DNA from: DAOMFM01 sp035429825
GTDB taxonomy: Bacteria > Acidobacteriota > Blastocatellia > UBA7656 > JADIYM01
Direction of reading: 5' to 3'
NCBI GenBank assembly: GCA_044224215.1
Contig: JBGAKX010000069.1
Coordinates: forward strand, 1 to 23,690
Length of the DNA: 23,690 bases
In this document: piece after piece, positions 7,462 through 16,160 of the stretch
How the letters are laid out: each line of letters begins with the position of its first letter
Numbering within the stretch: position 1 is the stretch's first letter
Program-made: the position numbers and the translations under genes
The notes under the pieces: generated by a model
What the model saw: the letters and a program-made list of their open reading frames with translations, nothing else
Database searches by the model: none
Told to the model about the DNA's origin: nothing

Positions 7462-10253
7462 TTCTTGTCTCGGCGATAGGCCGCGGCCGTCGGCTTGTAC
7501 GGACGGTGGAGCCAGAGCGGCCGGCGCAGCTCGCCCGTGGCGGGTCGGGCCTTGGCGAGCCACTCGGTCGCCACCGCCTGCGCACGCTTCAAATCGACGA
7601 ACACCTCACCCTCCGGAAGGTCGCCCGCCCGCTCGACCCGTACACGCTGATGCCAACAATGCTGGCCACTTACGGGGTCCGGGTGAATCGGAAACGTGAG
7701 GTTCTGATGCACCCCCGACTCCCCCCACCAGACACGGCCCGAATCGGGATCCGTGCTCGCAAACGGTCCAACGCGGTTCAGTTTGCGCACACGCCGGGTC
7801 CCGTCCTCGCCCTCGTCGATCTTGACCAGCACAGACGCCCACTTGTCGGTACCGGGCGTCTGTTCGCTGACGTTGTCGCGGCGCCATCGTCCCATGTGGT
7901 GCGAGCACGCGACGACGCCCGGTCGGATGCCTTCGGTGACCCACGTCTTCAGCACGAAGTGGCCGATGTCGGTCGACACCTTTGCAAGATCGCCGGTCGC
8001 GAGACCGAGACGCTCGGCATCGATCGGATTGAGCCACAGCGGGTTCGTGTGCGCGATCTCGACGAGCCACTTTGCGTTGTTCGACCGCGTATGGATCATC
8101 ACAGGCAGCCGGAATGTCGGTACGAGCGCGAACTCGCCTCTGTCACGCGCAAGCACGGAATGGTGCACGTGGCTGCGCACGTAGCCGGGCGTCGCGTGCT
8201 CCGGCCATCCCCACTCCGCGAGCGTCGCCGAGTAGATCTCGAGCTTGCGCGTCGGCGTCGGGAAGCCGACCAGCTTGCTTCCGCCGGCGGCGACGCCGAT
8301 CGCCTGTCCGGATGCATCGCGGACGATGTTCGAATCGTCCACTCGTGCCGAGTCCGACTCAGGAAGCGGTCGCTCGTGCTGCATCGCTTCGTACACGTTT
8401 CGCCGGACCTCGAACACGCCGTACTTCTTCATGTATGCGAGCGGGTTGAGCCCTTCCTCAGCGGCGCGTTCAGGAAGCCCGGGCACGCTGTTCTCGAACA
8501 TCCAGCGGTAGTACTCCTCGATCGAGACCTTCTCGCCTGGCCGATACGGCGACTCAAAGAACTTCCGGATACCGAGCGACCCGTCCGGGTCGATGCGCCA
8601 CGACAGCTCGATCCAGAACTCGCCTTCCTCCCACACCTCGCCGGGATTGGCGGTGCGCGTGTCCTCGACCGGAAGCCCAAGCCGCTCACGCGCAACGCGC
8701 AGCACCGGCTGGCGAAATCCGACCCACGTCCCGGCGTGCGTCTCCTGGCTCTGGTTGTCGTGCCGCTCCGAGCCGTGCCCCATCGGCAGCACGTAGTCGG
8801 CCCACCACGCAGTCTCGCTCCACGTCGGCGTGAGCGCGACGTGACACGCGACCATCGCCTCGTCGCGCAGCATCTCGATCCACGTGAAGCCGTCCGGGTT
8901 CGTCCAGACAGGGTTGTAGACGCGCGTGAAGTAGACGTCGAGCTTGTGACCGCGCTCGCGCATCAGGTGCGGCATTGCAAAGCTCATCTCGTGGTGCGCG
9001 AGCGGATAGTCCTCGGGCCACGTGAGCTCGTTCCAGACATTCTGAGCCGGCGGCTTTGCAAACGGAGCAGGAGTGATCTTGTGAAAGACGTTCGGCGACA
9101 CGCCGCCGACGCTGCCGACGCTACCCGTGAGCACATTTAGCAAAAATGTCGCACGCGCGATCTGCCATCCGCCCTCGTTCCCGGCAGCCGCCGATCGCCA
9201 GATGTGCGTGGACAGCGACGAGCCGGCCCGCGCGACCTCTTCGGCGAGCTGGCGGATCGTCTCGGCGGGGACGAGGCTCTCGGCCTCGGCGAACTCCGGC
9301 GTGAACGTCGCGTACTCGTCGCGCAACGCATCGACGAACGCGTCGAACGTGACCGGCACGCCAGGCCTGAGCGCGCGAAGGTAGTCCTGCCAGTTCACCC
9401 ACGTGCTCACGAACTCGCGATCGATACGGCCGGTGTCGAGGAGGATCTTTGCGATCGCGAGGAGGATGGCAGCCTCGGAGCCGGGCCACGGCGTGACCCA
9501 GTAGTCGGCAACCGACGCGGTGTTCGACAGGCGCACGTCGAACACGATCAGTTTGGCGCCTCGCTGCTTGCCTTCCATGATCCGCTGCGCGTGCGGGTTG
9601 AAGTAATGCCCGGTCTCGAGGTGTGCGCTGATCAGCAGGATGCACTTGGCGTTTGCGTAGTCGGGCGAGGGGCGGTCGTCGCCCATCCAGAATGCATAGC
9701 CCGTGCGCGCAGCCGCCGAGCAGACGTTCGTGTGGCTATTGTGCCCGTCGATTCCCCACGCCTGCAGGATGCGCGGCATGTAACCGTCCTCACCCGGACG
9801 GCCGACGTGATACATCACTTCGTTGTGGCGCTTCTCCTGGAGCGCACGCCGGATGCGGGCCGCGATGTCGTCGAGCGCCGCGTCCCACGAAACGCGCTCC
9901 CAACGGCCCTCCCCGCGCGCGCCCGCGCGCTGCATCGGGTGAAGAATCCGGTCGGGCGCTGTGATCTGGTTGAGCGTGGCTGGCCCCTTGGCGCAGTTGC
10001 GGCCACGGCTGCCGGGATGCACGGGGTTGCCTTCGAACTTGCGGACCTCGAGCGTCTCCTTGTCGACGTACGCCATCAGACCGCACGCCGCCTCGCAGTT
10101 GAAGCACAACGTCGGGACGAGCATGTAGCGCTTCTCGACGCGGCGGGGCCACGACTTGGAGTCGTACTCCACCCAGTCGTCCCACTGCTCGACGGGTGGA
10201 TACGTGGCATTGGAGCCCGTTCCCGGTCGTACAAATTGTCTCGTATCGCTCAT
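7449..10253 (-). CDS. Molybdopterin oxidoreductase catalytic subunit (CISM/Psr-Phs-like)
   Basis: A 934-residue member of the DMSO-reductase superfamily. An N-terminal [4Fe-4S] site is visible as C50-x2-C53-x3-C57-x29-C87 (CFNCEAACG ... GRNCAKG). The block NVCSAAARTGY has C178, a plausible molybdenum ligand. The body shows typical bis-MGD-binding segments such as LETGHYFNPHAQRIMEG, KLIVFDVRLSNTASVADYW and a C-terminal domain with HTNPLWLNPIDAERLGLATGD. It should carry out a two-electron oxidation or reduction; the substrate is not readable. The frame stays open well upstream, but the ATG at 10253 follows the ferredoxin-NrfD stop by 23 bp and gives the normal start. No twin-arginine signal is seen at the N-terminus, so it may face the cytoplasm, as in SoeABC-type sulfite dehydrogenases (inference). 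Confidence 0.9.
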   Translation of the reverse strand: MSDTRQFVRPGTGSNATYPPVEQWDDWVEYDSKSWPRRVEKRYMLVPTLCFNCEAACGLMAYVDKETLEVRKFEGNPVHPGSRGRNCAKGPATLNQITAPDRILHPMQRAGARGEGRWERVSWDAALDDIAARIRRALQEKRHNEVMYHVGRPGEDGYMPRILQAWGIDGHNSHTNVCSAAARTGYAFWMGDDRPSPDYANAKCILLISAHLETGHYFNPHAQRIMEGKQRGAKLIVFDVRLSNTASVADYWVTPWPGSEAAILLAIAKILLDTGRIDREFVSTWVNWQDYLRALRPGVPVTFDAFVDALRDEYATFTPEFAEAESLVPAETIRQLAEEVARAGSSLSTHIWRSAAAGNEGGWQIARATFLLNVLTGSVGSVGGVSPNVFHKITPAPFAKPPAQNVWNELTWPEDYPLAHHEMSFAMPHLMRERGHKLDVYFTRVYNPVWTNPDGFTWIEMLRDEAMVACHVALTPTWSETAWWADYVLPMGHGSERHDNQSQETHAGTWVGFRQPVLRVARERLGLPVEDTRTANPGEVWEEGEFWIELSWRIDPDGSLGIRKFFESPYRPGEKVSIEEYYRWMFENSVPGLPERAAEEGLNPLAYMKKYGVFEVRRNVYEAMQHERPLPESDSARVDDSNIVRDASGQAIGVAAGGSKLVGFPTPTRKLEIYSATLAEWGWPEHATPGYVRSHVHHSVLARDRGEFALVPTFRLPVMIHTRSNNAKWLVEIAHTNPLWLNPIDAERLGLATGDLAKVSTDIGHFVLKTWVTEGIRPGVVACSHHMGRWRRDNVSEQTPGTDKWASVLVKIDEGEDGTRRVRKLNRVGPFASTDPDSGRVWWGESGVHQNLTFPIHPDPVSGQHCWHQRVRVERAGDLPEGEVFVDLKRAQAVATEWLAKARPATGELRRPLWLHRPYKPTAAAYRRDKNAAD

Positions 10254-10276
10254 GAGGTGTTCCGTCGTCGAGTCGT

Positions 10277-11815
10277 TCAACTGAGCGGGACTGCCTGGCC
10301 TGCAAAGACCCACACGTACTCCCACGCGTACAGCCCGATCAGGGCGAGCGCCGCCGCGAACGCCCACGCAACCGCCGCTCCGGAAACTGCGATCAACGCG
10401 ATCGGAAGCGCGATGCCGACGAGGACCGCCGCAATCCAGAACTCGCGGCTGTACTTGCCGGACAGGATCGTCGAGACCGCCCGCGCGACGTGCGTCGAGC
10501 GGTGAGGCATGAAGACCTCCGCGGCCAGGAACGCGGCGTGCACCGCGAGACACATGAGGAACATGATCCGCAGCCACGCGAGGTCCGCCGGCGAACAGAC
10601 GCTGCCGGGCGCGTTCAGCGCGGTGGCGGCCATCAACAGCGCGCCACTTCCAGCAAGCAGCGCCTGTACGATGAGGTGCGGCGCCGCGAGCGGCGTCGCC
10701 CACAGTTCGCGTCCCGTCGCCTGCGCCAGCAGGAACGCTGTGTACGCGGCGGCCGCGGCAGATACCGGAACCGCAAGCAACGCAATGAGGCGGTAGACAC
10801 TCGGCGGTGCGAGTTGCGGACCGGCGACGAGCGGAACGAGCCACAATATGATCAGCGCGCCGAATGCCGACAGAATGACGGCGCCGCGCACGAGCCACGA
10901 CTTCCATTGCGGACGCGTCAGGATCCTCAGAAACCGCGCGGGGTGCTCGAGATCCACGATCAGCAGGAGCCCGGTGATCGCCAGAAACACCATTGCGATC
11001 AGCGGCGCCCACGTCGTCGCGATCGTCGAGCCGGTAAAGCGGTCGAAAAGCGCGCCGACCGACGCCACGAGCAGCGCACCGGCCGATACCGATTTTGTCC
11101 ACATGTAGAGCGCGACGTCCGTGCCCCACGGGACGACGTGCGGCGTGTCGTACGCGAGGAGTGTCGACGCTACGTTCCCGGCGCCCCGGCCGACCGTTTC
11201 GTCCGGGCGCTGCGCCGCCCACATGAAGATGTCCGCATCGGGCCGCGCGGCAGCCTCGGGCCTGAGCGTCGCGTGGCTTCCACCGATGTAGTAGAGCTTT
11301 GGCGAGGTTCCGAGCTCGGGCTTTCTGACCTGGGCCCCTTCGCGCGCGAGACGGCGCGCTATGACGCTCGCCGGGTCGTCGAGGTCGCCGACGATGATCG
11401 CCTCTTCGGGACAGACGACGACACACGCCGGCTGCAGGTCGAGCTCGATGCGGTGCGCGCAGAAATGGCACTTCGCAGCCGAGTGCGACTCGGGATCGAT
11501 GTAGATCGCATCGTACGGACACGCTGCAATGCAGGCGCGGCACCCGATGCACGCGTCCTGGTCGAATTCGACGAGACGATCCGGCCGCTGGTACATCGCC
11601 GTGACGGGGCAGATATACACGCACGGGGGGTGATCGCACTGGTTGCACCGCGTCACCTGGAAGTGGCGGCGCACGTTTGGAAAGACACCGGCCTCGACGT
11701 ACTTGACGCGCGTTCGGTCGACTCCGAGCGGCACTTCGTTCTCGGACTTGCAAGCGGTCGAACACGCGTGGCAACCGATGCACCGCGTGTTGTCGATGAT
11801 CTTGCCGAGTCTCAT
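10277..11815 (-). CDS. Fused four-cluster ferredoxin and NrfD-type membrane subunit
   Basis: A 512-residue fusion. Residues 1-~180 hold sixteen cysteines in four groups (12/15/18/22, 57/60/65/69, 89/92/95/99, 116/119/131/135), the four-[4Fe-4S] electron-wire pattern of DmsB/PsrB/TtrB subunits. From about 230 the chain becomes a polytopic membrane domain of about eight helices with the NrfD/PsrC pattern DLEHPARFLRILTRPQWKSW near residue 290-310, expected to exchange electrons with quinone. With the next gene it makes a complete membrane-bound iron-sulfur molybdoenzyme in two polypeptides. Start chosen at ATG 11815 (MRLGKIIDNTRCIGCHAC); a TTG four codons upstream is possible. The ribosome site is weak. 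The 75-bp gap to mazG shows no firm promoter, so read-through from mazG is possible. Confidence 0.9.
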   Translation of the reverse strand: MRLGKIIDNTRCIGCHACSTACKSENEVPLGVDRTRVKYVEAGVFPNVRRHFQVTRCNQCDHPPCVYICPVTAMYQRPDRLVEFDQDACIGCRACIAACPYDAIYIDPESHSAAKCHFCAHRIELDLQPACVVVCPEEAIIVGDLDDPASVIARRLAREGAQVRKPELGTSPKLYYIGGSHATLRPEAAARPDADIFMWAAQRPDETVGRGAGNVASTLLAYDTPHVVPWGTDVALYMWTKSVSAGALLVASVGALFDRFTGSTIATTWAPLIAMVFLAITGLLLIVDLEHPARFLRILTRPQWKSWLVRGAVILSAFGALIILWLVPLVAGPQLAPPSVYRLIALLAVPVSAAAAAYTAFLLAQATGRELWATPLAAPHLIVQALLAGSGALLMAATALNAPGSVCSPADLAWLRIMFLMCLAVHAAFLAAEVFMPHRSTHVARAVSTILSGKYSREFWIAAVLVGIALPIALIAVSGAAVAWAFAAALALIGLYAWEYVWVFAGQAVPLS

Positions 11816-11890
11816 ATGGGCGCTCAACCTACCACAATGCGGACGGGATTCGCACAGCCTCGGCGAACTCCTGCGACCGTCTGCCGCGCG

Positions 11891-12688
11891 CTACCCCTCC
11901 GCGCGTTTCGCCTCGTTCCACAGCGCGTCCATCTCTTCGAGCGAGGCGTCCTTCAGCGTCCGTTCCTGATCTTCGAGCCGTCGTTCGATGTACCCGAACC
12001 GTGTGCGGAACTTGCGGTTCGTCCGCTTGAGCGCCGTTTCGGGATCGACGCCCAGCTGCCGCGCGACGTTGACGGCGGCAAACAGAAGGTCGCCGACCTC
12101 GTCCTCGACGCGTTCGCGATCGCGCGCTTCGGCCACGATCTCGTGGCGCAGTTCGGTGATCTCCTCCTCGAGCTTCTCGAGGCACGGTTCCACCGATGGC
12201 CAGTCGAACCCGACTCGCGAGGCGCGATCCGTCAGGCTGTATGCCTCCAGGAGCGCCGCGAGGTGGCCCGAGACGCTCTCGAGCAGACCCTTCGGGTGTT
12301 CGTGGCCGGCCGCCTTCCGTTCGCTTCGCTTCAGGTCGTCCCAGTTCTTCAGGACGTCGGCGGCCGTCTCGATCTGCGCGTCGCCGAACACGTGCGGATG
12401 GCGCCGAACCATCTTGTCGTGAATCGCGCCAATGACGTTTCGGATCTCGAATTCGCCGTTGTCGGAGGCGATCTGGCTGCAGAAGACCACCTGGAACAGC
12501 AGGTCGCCGAGCTCGTCGGCGAGCTTGCGCCGGTCGCCGCTCTCGATCGCTTCGACAACTTCGTAGGCCTCTTCGACGATCATGGGCCGCAGCGTTTCAT
12601 ATGTCTGTTCGCGGTCCCACGGGCAGCCGTCCGGCGCCCGCAGCCGTGCAACGAGCGCTACGAGTTCGTGAAATTCTCGCTGTTCCAT
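11891..12688 (-). CDS. mazG: Nucleoside triphosphate pyrophosphohydrolase MazG
   Basis: A 265-residue protein with two tandem MazG domains, the length and layout of the E. coli-type enzyme, which hydrolyses NTPs and dNTPs to monophosphate and pyrophosphate and acts in cytoplasmic nucleotide-pool clean-up. The opening LRAPDGCPWDREQTYETLRP (17-36) is the family hallmark. Metal-binding helices are EEAYE (39-43) with DELGD (58-62) in the first domain, and EEEITELRHE with EDEVGD in the second. The start at 12688 matches the hallmark N-terminus MEQREFHELVALVARLR; the frame is open further upstream but crosses the promoter. It has no Shine-Dalgarno; a TATACT box ends 7 bp before ATG, suggesting a leaderless message. 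Confidence 0.93.
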   Translation of the reverse strand: MEQREFHELVALVARLRAPDGCPWDREQTYETLRPMIVEEAYEVVEAIESGDRRKLADELGDLLFQVVFCSQIASDNGEFEIRNVIGAIHDKMVRRHPHVFGDAQIETAADVLKNWDDLKRSERKAAGHEHPKGLLESVSGHLAALLEAYSLTDRASRVGFDWPSVEPCLEKLEEEITELRHEIVAEARDRERVEDEVGDLLFAAVNVARQLGVDPETALKRTNRKFRTRFGYIERRLEDQERTLKDASLEEMDALWNEAKRAEG

Positions 12689-12695
12689 GCGGCGG

Positions 12696-12735
12696 AGTAT
12701 ACATGCACACCCCAGCCTCGTCGCTTGTGTATACT
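12696..12735. promoter_or_regulatory. Divergent leaderless promoter pair (mazG left, S41 peptidase right)
   Basis: Two identical TATACT boxes face away from each other: one on the minus strand (12701-12696, 7 bp before the mazG ATG) and one on the plus strand (12730-12735, 8 bp before the peptidase ATG). They form an inverted repeat, AGTATACA / TGTATACT, with 26 bp between the arms. Neither has a convincing -35 at 17 bp, and neither gene has a Shine-Dalgarno. The entire 55-bp gap is accounted for by these boxes. Confidence 0.6.
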
Positions 12736-12743
12736 TGGCGTGT

Positions 12744-14033
12744 ATGTTGAGACGCCTCGCTGTGGCGGCAATTGGAGCCTGCTGCGCCCTCTTGCCCGCA
12801 TCCGGCGGCCAGGGCGGTCCTGCAAAGGCCGCGATCGACGATCGAATGGCGACGTTCGAGACCGTCTGGCAGACGGTCAACGACCGCTACTTCGACGCAT
12901 CGTTCAACGGCATCGACTGGCGCGCTGTGCACGACGAATTCGCGCCGCGTGTCCGCGCCGCAACGTCCGATGCCGAGGTCTACACGCTTCTCAACCAGAT
13001 GCTGGACCGTCTCGGGTCGTCGCATTTCTCGATCCGCGGGCCCGAGACCACCGGTCCCGACATCGACGTGAACGACGCCTCGTGGGGCGGCGGCACCGGC
13101 ATGACGATTCGTATCGTCGAGGGCCGGCCGACGATCACTGCGGTCGAGACCGGGGGCGCCGCCGCACTCGCCGGACTCGCCCCGGGATTCCTCGTCACGT
13201 CGATCGCCGGCACGGACCTGTCTGCGATCTACCGCGCCGAACTCGCGGTGTCGTCGGAGCCGCGCGCGCGGTTCGCGGCGCGCCGGGCCGCCGCCGCGCT
13301 GCTTGGCGGGATGCCGGGCTCGCCGGTTGACGTGGCATTCCTGGATTCGGCAAACGCGCCGCACACAGCCAAACTCGTGCGACAGGGGCTGATTGGCCGA
13401 CCGATGCGATACGGAGACATGCCGACGGTTCTCGTCGAAGTCGAGACACGGCAGCTCGCCGACGGCGTCGGATATCTGCGATTCAACACGTTCCTCCCGC
13501 AACTCGTGCCGGAGCTTCGCATGGCCGTCCACGAGTTGTCGGGATGCCGCGCGATCGTCGTGGACCTGCGCGGAAACTCCGGTGGAATGGCAACGGTGGC
13601 GCCGGCGGTGGCGTCGCTGTTTCTGTCGCGCCCGACGTCTCTGGGAACGATGAAGCTCCGAAACAAGGAGTTCGGGTTTCCGACGTTCGTGCAGCAGTCA
13701 CCATACGGCGGGCGAGTCGTCGTGCTCGTCGACGAGGCGACGGCGAGCACGTCCGAGATCTTCGCAGGCTCGCTCCAGGAGATGCGCCGCGCGACGGTCG
13801 CCGGCGAACACACGCTCGGAGCGGTGCTGCCGGCGGTCATTCAGAAACTCCCGAACGGGGCGGTGTTTCAGTTCGCGGTCGCCGACTTCCGCACGCCGAA
13901 CGGCGTGATGCTCGAAGGCCGGGGCGTCGTCCCCGATCTTCAGATTTCACCGAGACGCGCGGACTATGCTGCCGGACGCGACCCGGCGCTCGAGGCTGCC
14001 GTCGCGTCGCTCACGGGACAGAAACGGAACTGA
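12744..14033 (+). CDS. Secreted S41-family (C-terminal-processing/tricorn-core-like) peptidase
   Basis: A 429-residue protein with a signal peptide (MLRRLAVAAIGACCALLPAS). An N-terminal helical region ending LGSSHFS (90-96) precedes a PDZ-like segment (~115-215, AALAGLAPGFLVTSIAG) and the S41 core: VVDLRGNSGG (272-281) and the serine block VDEATASTSEIFAG (329-342), with S335 the likely nucleophile. In Ser-Lys enzymes of the family the lysine follows in TFGKG; here the position is A360 (HTLGAV). The S93-H94 pair before the PDZ resembles the Ser-His of tricorn-core enzymes, so a Ser-His mechanism is possible. It probably cleaves proteins in the periplasm. The ATG at 12744 is preceded by a TATACT box and no ribosome site. 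Its stop overlaps the next start by one base (TGATG). Confidence 0.88.
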   Translation: MLRRLAVAAIGACCALLPASGGQGGPAKAAIDDRMATFETVWQTVNDRYFDASFNGIDWRAVHDEFAPRVRAATSDAEVYTLLNQMLDRLGSSHFSIRGPETTGPDIDVNDASWGGGTGMTIRIVEGRPTITAVETGGAAALAGLAPGFLVTSIAGTDLSAIYRAELAVSSEPRARFAARRAAAALLGGMPGSPVDVAFLDSANAPHTAKLVRQGLIGRPMRYGDMPTVLVEVETRQLADGVGYLRFNTFLPQLVPELRMAVHELSGCRAIVVDLRGNSGGMATVAPAVASLFLSRPTSLGTMKLRNKEFGFPTFVQQSPYGGRVVVLVDEATASTSEIFAGSLQEMRRATVAGEHTLGAVLPAVIQKLPNGAVFQFAVADFRTPNGVMLEGRGVVPDLQISPRRADYAAGRDPALEAAVASLTGQKRN

Positions 14034-16009
14034 TGTCCGCGTTCGACGAGATCTTCGGGCCGGGCGGTCGCATCGCGTCCGCGCATCCGAACTACGAGTA
14101 CCGGCCCGGACAGATCACCATGGCCGAGGCGGTTGCCGGCGTGTTCGAGCGCTCGGGCGTCGCAATCATCGAGGCTGGAACGGGAACGGGCAAGACGCTT
14201 GCCTACCTGATTCCGGCGCTCGCGGCCGGCCGGCGCGTGATCGTCTCCACCGCCACCAAGAGCCTTCAGGAGCAACTGTTCTTCAAGGACGTGCCCCTGC
14301 TCGAAACGCTCTTCCCCGGGCGCGTGCGCGCCGCGTACATGAAGGGCCGCTCGAATTACGTGTGCCTGCACCGGCTGGCAAACGCATCGGATTCGCCGAT
14401 TCTGACGGGCCTTGACGACGTCGACCACTTTGACACCGTTCGCGAGTGGGCACAGACCACCGAGACGGGCGATCGTGCCGAGCTCGCCGAGCTGCCCGAA
14501 TTCCTTCCCTTCTGGCACGGCATCGACGCGCGATCCGAGACATGTCTCGGACAGCGGTGTCCCGAATTCGAGGCGTGCTTCATCACAAAGATGCGGCAGC
14601 GCGCCGAAGAGGCCGACATCGTCATCGTCAACCATCACCTGTTCTTCGCGGACCTCTCGCTGAGGCAGGACGACTATGGCCAGGTGATTCCGGATTACAC
14701 GACGGTCGTCTTTGACGAGTCGCACGAACTCGAGCAGATTGCTGCATCGCACTTTGGCTCGGTCGTTTCGAGCTTCCGGTTCGACGACCTCGTCAGCGAC
14801 CTGCAGCGCCTGCAGATCGTCGACGCGGATGCCGTCAAGGACATCACGCAGACGGCGGCGCGCCTGATTCAGCGATCGGACCGGTTCTGGATGGCATTCG
14901 CCGCATCGCTCGGGCGCGCCCGGGGCGACGACGACGCCGAACACCGCGTCGAGCTGTCGAGCTCGCTCTTTGTCGCGTGGGGCGCCGGCGGCGAGCCGGA
15001 GGCCACGAAACTCGGCGAGCACTACCTCGCCGTGCGCGACACGCTGATGCACCTCTCCGCGGCGCTCGAACAGGTGGTCGACCCGCCTCCCGAGGCGATG
15101 TCGCTCGCGCGCCGCGCGGACCAGTTGCGGTTCGATCTCGATTTTGTCGTCGCGGCGGACAATCCGAACTTCGTGTACTGGTGCGAGCGCCGCGGGCGCG
15201 GAACCTTTCTGAACGCGACGCCCATCGACGTGTCCGAGTTCCTTGCGGACCGGCTGTTCGATCGGGTCGAGAGCGCGGTTCTGACGTCGGCGACGCTTGC
15301 AACGGGCGGCAGCTTTGACTACATCCGGTCGAGGCTGGGGATCCACGAGGCGTCCGAGGTGGTCGTCGAGTCGCACTTTGACTACGAGAACCAGGCGTTG
15401 CTGTATCTGCCGGACGGCATGCCCGATCCGAGGGATCCAGGATTCCTGGACCGGGCGTGTGACGAGATCGTCGGGATCCTCGAATGCACCAAAGGGCGAG
15501 CGTTTGTGCTCTTTACGAGCATCCAGCAGATGCGCGATGCCTACGAGCGCGTGTCGCGGCGGATCGACTTCCCGTCGTTCGTGCAGGGCGAGGGCTCAAA
15601 GGCGGGCATCATCGAGCGATTCCGCTCGACGGAAGGCGCCGTGCTGTTTGCGACCTCGAGCTTCTGGCAGGGCATCGACGTGCAGGGCGAGGCGCTGTCG
15701 TGCGTGATCATTGTGAAACTGCCGTTCGCGGTGCCGTCCGACCCGGTCGTTTCGGCGCGTGGACGCGCGATCGAGTTGCGAGGAGGCAATGCCTTCTTTG
15801 ACTACCAGGTCCCGGAGGCCGTCATAACTCTGAAGCAGGGTGCCGGCCGGCTGATCCGCAGCCGATCGGACGTGGGCGTCCTGTCCGTTCTCGATCCGCG
15901 GCTGCGGACCAAGGGGTACGGACGTGTGTTTCTGCAGTGCCTGCCGCCGTGTCCCGTGACCACGCGCCTGGACGACGTGCGGAGGATCTTTGCGCCGCGC
16001 GAAGATTGA
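14033..16009 (+). CDS. dinG: DinG/XPD-family ATP-dependent DNA helicase
   Basis: A 658-residue superfamily 2 helicase, cytoplasmic, expected to unwind DNA 5' to 3' in repair or replication-conflict clearance. Walker A is AGTGTGKT (48-55) and the DEAH box is DESH (228-231). Four cysteines, C111, C171, C176 and C182, sit between them in the spacing of the iron-sulfur domain of XPD/DinG. NHHLFFADL (200-208) and the C-terminal motifs TSSFWQGIDVQGE and QGAGRLIRS (motif VI) are intact. Length is close to typical DinG. The ATG overlaps the peptidase stop in TGATG, so translation is probably coupled; the frame is open far upstream inside the peptidase gene but that part is a shadow. YoaA is the alternative family name. 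Confidence 0.92.
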   Translation: MSAFDEIFGPGGRIASAHPNYEYRPGQITMAEAVAGVFERSGVAIIEAGTGTGKTLAYLIPALAAGRRVIVSTATKSLQEQLFFKDVPLLETLFPGRVRAAYMKGRSNYVCLHRLANASDSPILTGLDDVDHFDTVREWAQTTETGDRAELAELPEFLPFWHGIDARSETCLGQRCPEFEACFITKMRQRAEEADIVIVNHHLFFADLSLRQDDYGQVIPDYTTVVFDESHELEQIAASHFGSVVSSFRFDDLVSDLQRLQIVDADAVKDITQTAARLIQRSDRFWMAFAASLGRARGDDDAEHRVELSSSLFVAWGAGGEPEATKLGEHYLAVRDTLMHLSAALEQVVDPPPEAMSLARRADQLRFDLDFVVAADNPNFVYWCERRGRGTFLNATPIDVSEFLADRLFDRVESAVLTSATLATGGSFDYIRSRLGIHEASEVVVESHFDYENQALLYLPDGMPDPRDPGFLDRACDEIVGILECTKGRAFVLFTSIQQMRDAYERVSRRIDFPSFVQGEGSKAGIIERFRSTEGAVLFATSSFWQGIDVQGEALSCVIIVKLPFAVPSDPVVSARGRAIELRGGNAFFDYQVPEAVITLKQGAGRLIRSRSDVGVLSVLDPRLRTKGYGRVFLQCLPPCPVTTRLDDVRRIFAPRED

Positions 16010-16031
16010 TCCGCGTGCTAATTTGATATCG

Positions 16032-16061
16032 TTGACCCGTGCAAACCCGCGAGCGTACACT
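16032..16061 (+). promoter_or_regulatory. Sigma70-like promoter of the TPR protein gene
   Basis: TTGACC (16032-16037), an 18-bp spacer, TACACT (16056-16061), placed 22 bp after the dinG stop. Predicted start is near 16068, with a leader of ~90 nt before the ATG at 16161. It shows that the TPR gene is separately expressed. Confidence 0.5.
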
Positions 16062-16145
16062 GAGCGACTGCCGATGATGCCTGTCAAGGCAACGGGCGCT
16101 GACCGCGGTCGAATCTCACACGAGTCTATCCATTTATCTCATCTC

Positions 16146-16150
16146 GGAGG
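16146..16150 (+). promoter_or_regulatory. Shine-Dalgarno site deciding the TPR gene start
   Basis: GGAGG lies 7 bases before a GTG (16158) and 10 before an adjoining in-frame ATG (16161). Either could be used; the difference is one residue. It excludes the earlier in-frame starts. Confidence 0.7.
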
Positions 16151-16160
16151 GAAAGCTGTG

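Noticed and set aside
9910..9935. CGCGCG-rich run inside the molybdoenzyme gene
   Set aside because: It encodes an Arg/Gly/Ala stretch in frame; no repeat structure beyond local GC content.
10254..11783. Upstream extension of the molybdoenzyme frame to 1444 codons
   Set aside because: The extension overlaps the ferredoxin-NrfD gene in another frame and is Arg-rich with no domain; the ATG at 10253 gives the normal N-terminus.
10490..13330. A 946-codon plus-strand open frame opposite the ferredoxin-NrfD gene and mazG, running into the S41 gene
   Set aside because: Arg/Asp/Val-rich antisense shadow typical of GC-rich DNA; the minus-strand and plus-strand genes it overlaps have clear family motifs.
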